Source of the DNA: Brevibacterium sp. S111
GTDB lineage: Bacteria > Actinomycetota > Actinomycetes > Actinomycetales > Brevibacteriaceae
Direction of reading: 5' to 3'
DNA: 64,000 bases
NCBI RefSeq assembly: GCF_004745075.1
Contig: NZ_RHFH01000002.1
Span: forward strand, 355,497-419,496
Shown: in pieces, positions 43,575-51,862 of the stretch
How the letters are laid out: each line of letters starts with the position of its first letter
Position numbering within the stretch: the stretch's first letter is position 1
Notes under the pieces: model-generated
Told to the model about the DNA's origin: nothing
Seen by the model: the letters and a program-made list of their open reading frames with translations, nothing else
The model's database searches: none
Program-made: the position numbers and the translations under genes

Positions 43575-44434
43575 ATGAGCGAGCCGAAGAGCAACTGGAC
43601 GACCGACCCTGCCCCTCTGCTGCGCGTTGGGGAGGGATTCCGCCTCGGCGAGGTCGATCCCGACTCCACTCCCGGCTACGCCGGGGACAAGAAGAGCGGG
43701 AAAAAGGATCTCGGGGCGCTGTCGACCGAGCTGAACGACCTGCAGGAGAGGCTCTTCGCCGCCCACCACGACGACGACACCGGGCCAGCCGTCCTCCTCG
43801 TCCTGCAAGCCATGGACACCGCCGGCAAGGGCGGAATCGTGCGCCACGTCGTCGGCGCCGTCGACCCACAGGGCGTCGAAACCGCGAGCTTCAAGAAACC
43901 GACGGATGAAGAACTCGCCCATGATTTCCTCTGGCGCATCCGCCCACGGGTACCCGGGCCCGGCATGATCGGTGTCTTTGACCGCTCCCACTACGAGGAC
44001 GTGCTCATCGGCCGCGTCCGTGAACTCGCTGACGCCCCCGAGATCGACCGCCGCTACTCAGCCATCAACGACTTCGAAGCCGAACTCGCCGAGGCAGGAG
44101 TGCACATCGTCAAGGTGATGCTTCACCTCTCCCGGACGAGCAGAAGGAGCGGCTGACCGAACGCCTCGACCGGCCCGACAAGTACTGGAAGTACAACCCC
44201 GGCGACGTCGACGAACGACTCCTGTGGCCGGATTACATGGACGCGTATCAGACCGTGTTCGATCGCACCTCCACCGAGGCCGCACCCTGGTTCGTCGTCC
44301 CTGCTGACCGGAAATGGTACGCGCGACTGGCCGTGCAGCGACTGCTGCTCGACGCCCTCCACGACATCGATCCACAGTGGCCTGCCGCCGATTTCGACGT
44401 CGAGGTCGAGAAGAAGCGGCTCGCCGAGAGCTGA
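43575..44434 (+). pseudogene. ppk2: PPK2-family polyphosphate kinase, interrupted by a single-base frameshift
   Basis: The first 185 codons give a normal PPK2 protein with Walker A-like AMDTAGKGGIVRHVV, GVFDRSHYEDVLIGRVREL and the beginning of HIVKVMLHLS. There a run of three C (44131-44133) shifts the frame, and a stop follows at 44156. Adding one C restores PDEQKERLTERLDRPDKYWK, then YNPGDVDERLLWPDY and the normal C-terminus to 44434. The whole would be about 286 residues, standard for PPK2, which uses polyphosphate to make nucleotides. It may be a genuine mutation, phase variation in a C-run, or a sequencing error. Confidence 0.85.
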
Positions 44435-44460
44435 GGTCCACGTCTGCACGGAACGTCGGG

Positions 44461-44472
44461 CCGCCTCGGCGA
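44461..44472 (-). repeat. Intergenic copy of the 12-mer TCGCCGAGGCGG
   Basis: Exact copy on the minus strand in the 64-bp convergent gap between the PPK2 and OsmC genes. Confidence 0.7.
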
Positions 44473-44498
44473 GGTAGGGGCCCGAGCGCATCGCGACG

Positions 44499-44921
44499 TC
44501 AGTCGCGGCGGATGCTGAAGTCGACCTTTGTGGGGTGTTCGACGGTGCGCGAGACCGTGCAGTACTTGTCGTGGGAGAGGCCGACGAGGCGTTCGATGCG
44601 GGCATCGGCCTTCCGCCCGTCCTCATCGTCGGGGAACGCGAGGTCGAAGTCGAGGTGAACGTTGTCCAGGCGGGAGGCGCCGTCCTCGTCGACCTTCTCG
44701 GCCTGTGCGTTGACCTCGAAGCGGGTCGGTTCGGTGTGGCGGCTGGTCACGGTGTCGACGTCGATCGACGAGCAGCCGGCAACGGCGGCCAGGAGCAGCT
44801 CGACCGGGGACATGAGGCCCTCGCCGCGACCGAATTCGATGCTCGCCCCGCTCGGAGCGGTGGCGCGGTAGTGGTTCTCGGCGATGCGGGTCAGTTCGAT
44901 GCTGCGGGTGTCTTCACTCAT
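44499..44921 (-). CDS. OsmC-family protein
   Basis: A 140-residue OsmC/YhfA-type protein with SPVELLLAAVAGCSSIDVDT and LSHDKYCTVSRTVEHPTKVD carrying the two cysteines. The typical order of Arg and Glu (EFGRGEGLMSP) fits the YhfA subgroup, whose substrate is not well known. Transcribed alone or with the hydrolase 26 bp upstream. Confidence 0.85.
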   Translation of the reverse strand: MSEDTRSIELTRIAENHYRATAPSGASIEFGRGEGLMSPVELLLAAVAGCSSIDVDTVTSRHTEPTRFEVNAQAEKVDEDGASRLDNVHLDFDLAFPDDEDGRKADARIERLVGLSHDKYCTVSRTVEHPTKVDFSIRRD

Positions 44922-44947
44922 GGACCCATGATGTCAGACTCCGGGTC

Positions 44948-45523
44948 TCAGGGGCGGGTGAAGTCGACCTCCCCCGATTCCTGTACCTGTGCCGTGCGGC
45001 CAGGACCCGATTCGAACTGCCAGTACAGGTTCGTGTGAGAGACGACCTGCTCCGGCGGGGGAGCTCCCCACTCGGTGAGGTCCTCGGTGGTGTGGGCGTC
45101 GGTGACGAGGGTGACGTCGTAGCCGCAGGCGAAGCCGCCGTGGATCGTCGAGCGCACGCAGGCATCCGATTGGGCGCCGGTGACGACGAGGTGGCCGACA
45201 TCCTTGCCGGCAAGCACCTCCGCGAAGTCCGTTTCCTCGAAGGTGTTGCCATGGGTCTTCTCGATGATCGCCTCGCCTTCGGCGGGGGCGAGCGCATCGA
45301 CGATCTGCCACTGCGGCGAACCCGACGGCAGCTCATCTGAGCTGTGCCGGACCCACACCACCTCGGTGCCGGTGTTCCGGGCACGATCGACGAGAGAGGC
45401 GATCGTCGAAATGACCCCGTCTGAGTTCCACGAGGCTTCCATCACCGCGTTCTGGACGTCGATGACGATGAGGGCGGAGTTGCTGCGAGCGGATGCGGGC
45501 AGTGCGTCGGTGCCTGTGGGCAT
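44948..45523 (-). CDS. Isochorismatase-family cysteine hydrolase
   Basis: A 191-residue hydrolase with the catalytic triad Asp (ALIVIDVQNAVM), Lys (AIIEKTHGNTF) and Cys (GAQSDACVRSTIHGGF) and the usual cis-peptide VVTGAQ. AAGGAGG lies seven bases upstream of the ATG; longer frames lack this. Family members hydrolyse nicotinamide, isochorismate, ureidoacrylate or related amides; substrate not readable. Confidence 0.87.
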   Translation of the reverse strand: MPTGTDALPASARSNSALIVIDVQNAVMEASWNSDGVISTIASLVDRARNTGTEVVWVRHSSDELPSGSPQWQIVDALAPAEGEAIIEKTHGNTFEETDFAEVLAGKDVGHLVVTGAQSDACVRSTIHGGFACGYDVTLVTDAHTTEDLTEWGAPPPEQVVSHTNLYWQFESGPGRTAQVQESGEVDFTRP

Positions 45524-45618
45524 GATGATCCTCCTTGATCGCCATTCATTATTCTCTGCCGAGTCCCGGCAGACAAGAGCGTATGTCGGTATTTCGGCGG
45601 TGGTGTGAGAATGAGCGG

Positions 45619-46887
45619 GTGAACGATATCTCTCCCGGTTCCGGCGACGCCTCGGCCGCCCCACGCCGTTTCAGTGTGCTGCGCAGCTGGAAGACCGCGC
45701 CGTACCTGGTGGGCTCGGGCACGGCGATGATGGGCGACAACATCGAGCACGTCATCACCTATTGGGTGCTGTGGGAGAAGTTCGAGTCCCCGGCCCTTGT
45801 CGGTTTCCAGCTCATCAGTCACTGGCTGCCGTTCCTGCTCCTGTCCGTCTACGCCGGCTCCTTGGCCGAGCGCTTCGATTGTCGCCGCCTCATCCAGATC
45901 GGGCAGATCATGTTCATGGTCGTCTCCCTGTGCTGGGGCATCCTCTTCCTCACCGACTCGCTGCAGCTGTGGCAGGCCTGCGTGCTGCTCGTCATCCACG
46001 GACTCGCCGGATGCCTGTGGGGCCCGGCCGAGCAGATGATGCTTCATGATTTCGTCGACCGGAAGGAGCTGCCGAGCGCCGTGAGGCTCAACGCGACGTT
46101 CCGCAGCCTCGGCATCCTCTTCGGGCCCGTCGTCGGCTCCGCCCTGCTGCTCGGGGTCGGGGCGACCTGGGGCATCTTCATCAACATCGTCTTCTACCTG
46201 CCGCTGACACTCTTCCTCATCCGCACGCCCTTCACCGGACATCTGCGCAGCGGCAGTGTGCGCACGGCGCGGACGACGCTCATGCAGTCGCTGCGGGTGC
46301 TCATCGACGTCCGCCACAATCGTGCGATCCTCGGCATGCTGCTGCTGGCCGCGCTCGCCTCGATGACGATCGGTGCGGTGCTGCAGACCGCGATGCCCGT
46401 CTTCGGCGGGATCCTCACCCCGTCCGGCGGAGACAGTGACTTCACCTACGGGGTGCTGCTCTTCGCCATGGGTGCCGGAGGGGTGCTCGGTGGGTTCGGG
46501 CTCGAGGCGACCGGATGGATCAAAGCCGTCCCCACGGCTGCCGCGCTGGCCGCTGCCGCGATGGGGCTCAGCGCCGTGTTCTTCGCCCTGACCTCACACC
46601 TGTGGGTGGCGATCGTCATGCTCGTGATCGCCGGAGTCTCGAAGATCACCGCCGAGTCGACCGAGATGGCGATCATCCAACTCGAGGCGCCCGCGGAGAT
46701 CCGTGGGCGCGTCATCGGATCCTATGCGATGTTCGGCCCCGGGATGCAGACCTTCTCCGGAGTCACGGTCGGGGTGCTCGGCACGATCGCCACGATCCCC
46801 GGGGCGGTCATCATCGGCGGCACGGTCCTCGCCATCGGGGCAGTGGCCATCGGCGCCTATGCCGTGACCGGACGGAGGCACACATGA
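45619..46887 (+). CDS. MFS transporter (EntS/MFS_3 type)
   Basis: A 422-residue transporter with twelve helices. MMGDNIEHVITYWVLWEKFE and AGSLAERFDCRRLIQIGQIM (loop 2-3) mark the drug/siderophore exporter group, and the second half repeats the layout with APAEIRGRVIGSYAMFGPGM. The GTG after MSVFRRWCENER is preferred over the far-upstream ATG. It overlaps the MOSC gene by 4 nt. Confidence 0.83.
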   Translation: MNDISPGSGDASAAPRRFSVLRSWKTAPYLVGSGTAMMGDNIEHVITYWVLWEKFESPALVGFQLISHWLPFLLLSVYAGSLAERFDCRRLIQIGQIMFMVVSLCWGILFLTDSLQLWQACVLLVIHGLAGCLWGPAEQMMLHDFVDRKELPSAVRLNATFRSLGILFGPVVGSALLLGVGATWGIFINIVFYLPLTLFLIRTPFTGHLRSGSVRTARTTLMQSLRVLIDVRHNRAILGMLLLAALASMTIGAVLQTAMPVFGGILTPSGGDSDFTYGVLLFAMGAGGVLGGFGLEATGWIKAVPTAAALAAAAMGLSAVFFALTSHLWVAIVMLVIAGVSKITAESTEMAIIQLEAPAEIRGRVIGSYAMFGPGMQTFSGVTVGVLGTIATIPGAVIIGGTVLAIGAVAIGAYAVTGRRHT

Positions 46888-47660
46888 CCCCGCGGCCCGG
46901 GGTGAGCCTCGAAGTCGTGTCGGTCGGGTTCGCTCCGGTCAAGGGCACACGGCACATCCGCCGGCCGGAGGCGCAGTTCGACGCCGAGGGGCCCGTCGGC
47001 GATCGCCGATACTGCCTCGTCGACGTCGAGCGTCGTCAGGTCCTCAAGACCGTCCAGCACCCTAGCCTCATCGGGGTCACGGCCGAACTGCGCGGGGAGG
47101 AGCTGGCGATGTCGCTGCCCGACGGCCGGTCCGCCTGCGCCGTGCCCGCCACCGATGGTGAGGTTCTCACCTGCGACTACTGGAAGCGGAAAACCGATCT
47201 CAGCCTCACGGACGGCCCGCACGCCGCACTGCTGTCGACCTGGCTCGGCCGACATGTGCGTCTGGCCCGTGCCCCTCGTGGAGACGTCGTCTTCGGTGCG
47301 CCGGTCTCCATCGTCACCACGGCCTCGCTCGGCGACCTCACCGATCGGGCGGCCCGACCAGGACTCGTCGACGAGGCGGCCCGCTTCCGTGCGACCTTCG
47401 TCGTCGACACGGATGTCCCATTCGCCGAGGAGGCCTGGCAGGGCCGGGAGGTCGGCCTTGTCGACTCCGGCCTCGGCGAGATCCGGGTGCGCATCGGGGC
47501 ACCGATCCCGCGGTGCGCGGTGATGGACCTCGACCCGGTCACCGGCGAGCGGAATGCGCGCCTGCTGAGAGCGCTGGCCGGCTATCGACCCACCAACGAG
47601 GTCGGCGAACCCCTCTTCGGGGTCTATGCGGAGATCGACAGCCGGTCCGAGCTCAGGTGA
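46884..47660 (+). CDS. MOSC domain protein (YcbX/mARC-like)
   Basis: A 258-residue protein. An N-terminal beta-barrel (VSVGFAPVKGTRHIRRPEAQ, GPVGDRRYCLVDV) and the MOSC domain (FRATFVVDTDVPFAEEAWQG; IRVRIGAPIPRCAVMDLDPV) include the molybdenum-ligand Cys in RCAVMD and the closing TGERNARLLRALAGYR. Such proteins reduce N-hydroxylated compounds with molybdenum cofactor. Translationally coupled to the MFS gene; overlaps kynU tail to tail by 8 bp. Confidence 0.85.
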   Translation: MTPRPGVSLEVVSVGFAPVKGTRHIRRPEAQFDAEGPVGDRRYCLVDVERRQVLKTVQHPSLIGVTAELRGEELAMSLPDGRSACAVPATDGEVLTCDYWKRKTDLSLTDGPHAALLSTWLGRHVRLARAPRGDVVFGAPVSIVTTASLGDLTDRAARPGLVDEAARFRATFVVDTDVPFAEEAWQGREVGLVDSGLGEIRVRIGAPIPRCAVMDLDPVTGERNARLLRALAGYRPTNEVGEPLFGVYAEIDSRSELR

Positions 47661-49005
47661 CGGCGCCGCGGACCTTGTGCTGCGGGACGTCCCATTCTCG
47701 GTTGTCGAGGATGTCACGCAGCGCCTCGACGGTGTCCCAGACATCGGTGAACCCGACATAGAGCGGAGTCAAGCCGAACCGCAGCACCTCGGGCTCGCGG
47801 TAGTCGCCGATGACGCCGCGCTCGATGAGCGCACTCATCACCGCGAACCCCTCGGGGTGGGTGATCGAGACCTGCGAACCGCGCTGCGCTTGCTCGCGCG
47901 GGGTCACGACCTCGACGGGATGATGCGACAGACGCGAATCGACGAGCTCGATGAACAGATCGGACAGAGCCAGCGACTTCTGCCGCACGGCCGCCATGTC
48001 GGCCCGGGAGTGGACGTCGAGACCGACCTCGGCCACGGACATCGAGATGATGCCCTGCGTGCCGGTGAGATAGCGCCGGATGCCGTCGGCCGGCGTGTAG
48101 TTGGGCTCCATCTCGAAGGGCTGCTTGTGGCCCCACCATCCCGACAGCGGTTGGGTGAACCGTGTCCGCAGAGCCTCGGAGACCCAGACGAACGCGGGTG
48201 AGCCCGGACCGCCGTTGAGGAACTTGTACGTGCAGCCGACCGCCATGTCCGCGCCCGAGCCGGCCAGGTCGATCTCGAGCGCACCGGCCGAATGGCAGAG
48301 GTCCCAGATCGCCAGTGCCCCTGCCGCATGGACCGCCGAGGTCGTCGACTCCATGTCGAAGAGGCGACCGGTGCGGTAGTTGACGTGGGTGAGGACGACG
48401 AAGGCCACCTCGTCGGTCAGGGCGGTAGGGAATCCGGCGGCCACTTCGGCGTCATCGACGAGGCGGACCTCCCAGCCGTCGCCGAGCTGCTCGGCCAGGC
48501 CCTCGAGCATGTAGATGTCGGAGGGGAAGTTCTCCCGCTGAGTGAGGATGACGCGGCGTCCCGGAGCATCGGCGGCCTGGATCTTGCAGGCGGCCGAGGC
48601 GACCTTGAACAGGTTGATCGAAGTCGTGTCGGTGACGACGGTGGCCCCGGCACCGCCCCCGACGAGGCCCGCGACCTTGTCGCCGAGCACGGCGGGCAGG
48701 TCGAACCAGCCGGCGTCGTTCCACGAGCGGATCAGACCGGCCCCCCACTCCTCGGAGATGACGTTCTGGGCACGCTCTGCGGCCCCCTTGGTCCGGGCTC
48801 CGAGGGAATTGCCGTCGAGGTAGATCGTCTCCGGCGGGAGGACGAACTCCTCGCGGAAGCCGCGGAGAGGATCGTAGGCACCCCGCTGGGCGCAGGCCGC
48901 CCGATCGAGCGCACCTCCGCCGGCACGGGCGGGCTGCTCGGAAGCTCGAGAGTCAGCGGAGTCAGTGATCGGTTCGGCGTCGCGTCCGTCGTCGAGAGTG
49001 GTCAT
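47653..49005 (-). CDS. kynU: Kynureninase
   Basis: A 450-residue PLP enzyme that splits kynurenine into anthranilate and alanine. It shows ETIYLDGNSLGARTKGA, VVTDTTSINLFKV, ILTQRENFPSDIYMLEGLAE, the PLP-Asp in AIWDLCHSAGALEIDL and the Schiff-base Lys in VGCTYKFLNGGPGSPAF. A roughly 45-residue N-terminal extension precedes the core. Its ATG overlaps the stop of the permease gene (ATGA). Together with the permease and divergent Lrp gene it forms a kynurenine-use operon; the tryptophan dioxygenase and formamidase genes are not in the window. Confidence 0.93.
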   Translation of the reverse strand: MTTLDDGRDAEPITDSADSRASEQPARAGGGALDRAACAQRGAYDPLRGFREEFVLPPETIYLDGNSLGARTKGAAERAQNVISEEWGAGLIRSWNDAGWFDLPAVLGDKVAGLVGGGAGATVVTDTTSINLFKVASAACKIQAADAPGRRVILTQRENFPSDIYMLEGLAEQLGDGWEVRLVDDAEVAAGFPTALTDEVAFVVLTHVNYRTGRLFDMESTTSAVHAAGALAIWDLCHSAGALEIDLAGSGADMAVGCTYKFLNGGPGSPAFVWVSEALRTRFTQPLSGWWGHKQPFEMEPNYTPADGIRRYLTGTQGIISMSVAEVGLDVHSRADMAAVRQKSLALSDLFIELVDSRLSHHPVEVVTPREQAQRGSQVSITHPEGFAVMSALIERGVIGDYREPEVLRFGLTPLYVGFTDVWDTVEALRDILDNREWDVPQHKVRGAVT

Positions 49006-50396
49006 GGTGTCGTCCTTTCGGTGCTGTTGTCGTTCAGTGTGGCAGGTTCGTCGGCGGCTGTGTCGGAGGCTGTCGCGCGGGCGGCGAGGATCCGGCCCAC
49101 CGTCGGGTACCGGAGAACCGCGATGAGGACTCCGATCGCCAGCCACGCTGCCAGGGCGATCCACACCACCGGTGTGAAGTCGGCTGCGAGCAGCGTGATC
49201 TGGTAGAGGTTGACCGCTGTGCCGATCACCGTCAGTGCCCAATGCAGCCAGAGGGGGATCGTGAAGGGGGCCCGGGCGTGGGTCTCGGGCATGACATAGC
49301 GCATCCGCAGCGAGACGAGCAGGATGACGATGAGCATGACCTGCACCAGCGCCGAGGCGGCCGTGCCGATGACCGAGATGTCGAGACCGGCGATCGCTGG
49401 GACGATGCCGAGGACGAAGAGCGCGGTGAGGATCCAATGCGGAGTGCCGAACCGGGCATTGACCCGTCCGAACGCCGCCGGCAGCCAGCCGTCGTCCGTG
49501 GCGGCGAGCAGACCCTTCGACCCCCACAGGAGCTGGGCGTTGAGCGTAGAGACGATCGCGACCATCGCTCCGCCGAGGATGAAGAACACCCACCAGCCGT
49601 GAGACATGATCTCTTCGGCCACGACCGAGAGGGGCTGATCGGCGACCTCGGCGATGGGAAGGACACCCACGGCGGGGATCGCGATGAGCACGTAGAGGAG
49701 TCCGACGACGAGGGTGCCGCCGATCATCGCCAGAGGGATGTCGCGAGAGGGGTTCTTCATCTCGCGACCGAGCTCGGCGACGCCGAAGCTTCCCATGGTG
49801 GCGAAGGTGAGCAGCGCCGCCGCGGACAGGAGCTGGGTGAAGCCGTGCGGCAGCGGTTCGGGGTAGGCGTTCCATTCGATGTGGCCGAAGCCGTTGACGA
49901 TGAACACGGAGAAGCCGATGAGCATGAGGACCATGAGCCAGACCCCCACCCGCGAGGAGAAGGCGGCGCCCATGAGGTTCGCGACGTAGAAGATGCTGAC
50001 GATGACGACCGCGACGATGATCGGGTCGAAGAAGTCCGAGAGCGAGTGCAGATAGATCCCGGCAGAGAGGCCGTAGAGGCTGAGCGCGCACTGCTGCATG
50101 AGCGCCATCCACATATTGACGAAGCCGAGCCGCGGATCGACGACCCGCGCAGGCCAGGTGTAGGTCCCGCCGACCGCGGGAAGGGCCGAGGCCATCGCGG
50201 CATAGGGGATCGAGACGAGGATGATCGTGACCACCGCGATGAGGTAGGCCCAGGGCGTTCCGCCGCCGGTGATGCCGATGGCCACGCCCGTGAGCGAGAC
50301 GATGCCGCCGCCGATCACCTGATTGATCGTCACGCTCAGCGCACCGGGCAGTCCGATCGTGCGTTTGAGCTGGTCCTGGTTGAGCTTGGCTGCCAC
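49002..50396 (-). CDS. APC-family amino-acid permease, probable kynurenine/tryptophan transporter
   Basis: A 464-residue permease with twelve helices. KLNQDQLKRTIGLPGALSVT and NQVIGGGIVSLTGVAIGITG form the first helix; SFGVAELGREMKNPSRDIP and LNAQLLWGSKGLLAATDDGW are typical of the amino acid-polyamine-organocation superfamily. A GTG with GGGAG upstream gives the best start; an ATG 28 codons earlier gives a very basic leader. Coupling to kynU points to uptake of kynurenine or tryptophan. Confidence 0.82.
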   Translation of the reverse strand: MAAKLNQDQLKRTIGLPGALSVTINQVIGGGIVSLTGVAIGITGGGTPWAYLIAVVTIILVSIPYAAMASALPAVGGTYTWPARVVDPRLGFVNMWMALMQQCALSLYGLSAGIYLHSLSDFFDPIIVAVVIVSIFYVANLMGAAFSSRVGVWLMVLMLIGFSVFIVNGFGHIEWNAYPEPLPHGFTQLLSAAALLTFATMGSFGVAELGREMKNPSRDIPLAMIGGTLVVGLLYVLIAIPAVGVLPIAEVADQPLSVVAEEIMSHGWWVFFILGGAMVAIVSTLNAQLLWGSKGLLAATDDGWLPAAFGRVNARFGTPHWILTALFVLGIVPAIAGLDISVIGTAASALVQVMLIVILLVSLRMRYVMPETHARAPFTIPLWLHWALTVIGTAVNLYQITLLAADFTPVVWIALAAWLAIGVLIAVLRYPTVGRILAARATASDTAADEPATLNDNSTERTTP

Positions 50397-50492
50397 GAGA
50401 GTCTCCCGAGTCGTCGTCTTCGCCGATCCGTTCCGCCTCTGCGATGAGGGGCGCGGCGAGCGTTCGCGTATGCTCCTCATCCTGGCATGGCA

Positions 50493-50518
50493 TTCGGATA
50501 TGATGGGCAGAATCCGAA
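50493..50518. promoter_or_regulatory. Candidate Lrp operator between the permease and Lrp genes
   Basis: TTCGGAT (50493-50499) and ATCCGAA (50512-50518) form a perfect 7-bp dyad with 12-bp spacer in the divergent region, 29 bp before the Lrp start. Confidence 0.5.
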
Positions 50519-50546
50519 CAGAATTGAGTCACTGAGAGGAATATTC

Positions 50547-51032
50547 GTGAATGATTCGACGCTGATCGCCGATCATCGCTCCGATTCGGCGGATGTTCGG
50601 CTCGCCGAGGTGGACCTGGCGATCCTCCGTGAGCTCAGTGCCGACGCCCGGACCTCGAACAAGACCCTTGCCGCGCGGGTGGGGTTGGCGCCATCGACCT
50701 GCTCGGGCCGCGTCAGCGCCCTGCGGCAGAGCGGGGTGCTGCGCGGCTTCCACGCCGACATCGACTACGAGAAGCTCGGACTGAGCGTGTTCGGGATGAT
50801 CTCCGTGCGTGTCACCCCGGTCGGCCGTTCGCAGCTGCGCAGTGTCATCGACCGGCTGCTCGAGGCAGCCGAGACGCTCGAGGTGTATCAGGTGTCGGGG
50901 GAGCGGGATCTCCTCGTCCACGTCGCCTGTGACCATCCGACGGGCCTGCACCGATTCATCGAGCAGAACCTGTCCGATCCGACGATCGCGCACACGCAGA
51001 CGAGTCTTGTGTTCGGCCATCATCGGAAATGA
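50547..51032 (+). CDS. Lrp/AsnC-family regulator, probable KynR-type
   Basis: A 161-residue regulator. The helix-turn-helix reads LAEVDLAILRELSADARTSN and KTLAARVGLAPSTCSGRVSA, and the RAM effector domain contains VYQVSGERDLLVHVACDH. GAGG precedes the GTG start. It is divergent from the kynureninase-permease operon, the arrangement of KynR in proteobacteria, so kynurenine is the likely effector. Confidence 0.87.
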   Translation: MNDSTLIADHRSDSADVRLAEVDLAILRELSADARTSNKTLAARVGLAPSTCSGRVSALRQSGVLRGFHADIDYEKLGLSVFGMISVRVTPVGRSQLRSVIDRLLEAAETLEVYQVSGERDLLVHVACDHPTGLHRFIEQNLSDPTIAHTQTSLVFGHHRK

Positions 51033-51213
51033 CGGTCTCGCACATACTGATGACGGCGTAGACGATGACTCGTGTCGGCAGATGACGCCGGATGACCCGA
51101 AGATGTCGGCGGGAGTCGGAAGCCGACGGAGTCAGGGCGGCCCGCCGGCGGAGATTCCTAGGCTGGGGTCGGCAATCACCCAAGCAACAGCACCGACACC
51201 GGGAGGCCCCGTC

Positions 51214-51774
51214 ATGACTGCATCCGCCACTAAACTCGACACCATCGCCGACATCACTGCTCAGGAGCGCGCCGAACGCCTCGCCGCGGCGGGCAGCGCC
51301 TGGAATGAGCGTCTGGCCGCCTCGGCGACGAACGGCCGCCTGAAGTTCTCGGCCTCCGGCACGGCCCGCGGGTCCGTGTCCTCGGTGATCACCGCCGGGC
51401 AGCACACCTTCGCCGTCGACGAACCGACCCCGCTGGCCGGCGATGACGCGGCACCGAACCCCGTCGAATACGCGCTCGGAGCGCTCATCTCCTGCCAGAT
51501 CGTCGTCTATCGCCTCTACGCCCACAATCTCGGGCTGACCATCGACGAACTCGATGTCACCGCCGAGGGCGACCTCGATGTGCAGGGACTCTTCGGAGCC
51601 GATGAGACCGTCCGTCCCGGGTTCTCCACCGTGCGGGTGTCCGTGAACGTCTCGGGACCCGACGACGCCGAGGACTACCGCAGGCTGCAGGAGACCGTCG
51701 ACGCCCACTGCCCGGTCTTCGACATCTTCACCAACCCGACGCCGATCGACGTCACCGTGACGAAAGTCGACTGA
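51214..51774 (+). CDS. OsmC-family protein
   Basis: A 186-residue OsmC-fold protein. A longer N-terminal region (DTIADITAQERAERLAAAGS) precedes the core, whose cysteines are in ALGALISCQIVVYRLYAHNL and TVDAHCPVFDIFTNPTPIDV. GGGAGG precedes the ATG. This is the third OsmC-fold gene in the window. It contains one 12-mer copy on the minus strand (51317-51328). Confidence 0.85.
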   Translation: MTASATKLDTIADITAQERAERLAAAGSAWNERLAASATNGRLKFSASGTARGSVSSVITAGQHTFAVDEPTPLAGDDAAPNPVEYALGALISCQIVVYRLYAHNLGLTIDELDVTAEGDLDVQGLFGADETVRPGFSTVRVSVNVSGPDDAEDYRRLQETVDAHCPVFDIFTNPTPIDVTVTKVD

Positions 51775-51862
51775 GGACGAGAGCCGTCACGGTCGGAGGG
51801 CCGGCTGATGCGTGTCCGTCGGTCGGAGGATCGGCTCACGAGTATTCGCCGGCCCTGTCTGA

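Noticed and set aside
47653..50532. A single open frame of 959 codons running from kynureninase through the permease region
   Set aside because: Only the kynureninase part has family motifs. Upstream the permease in another frame has clear transmembrane and APC motifs, so the long frame is a high-GC artefact.
51790..51837. Repeated CGGTCGGAGG near the recQ stop codon, considered as a terminator
   Set aside because: The copies are direct, not inverted, so they do not form a hairpin; too short for another interpretation.
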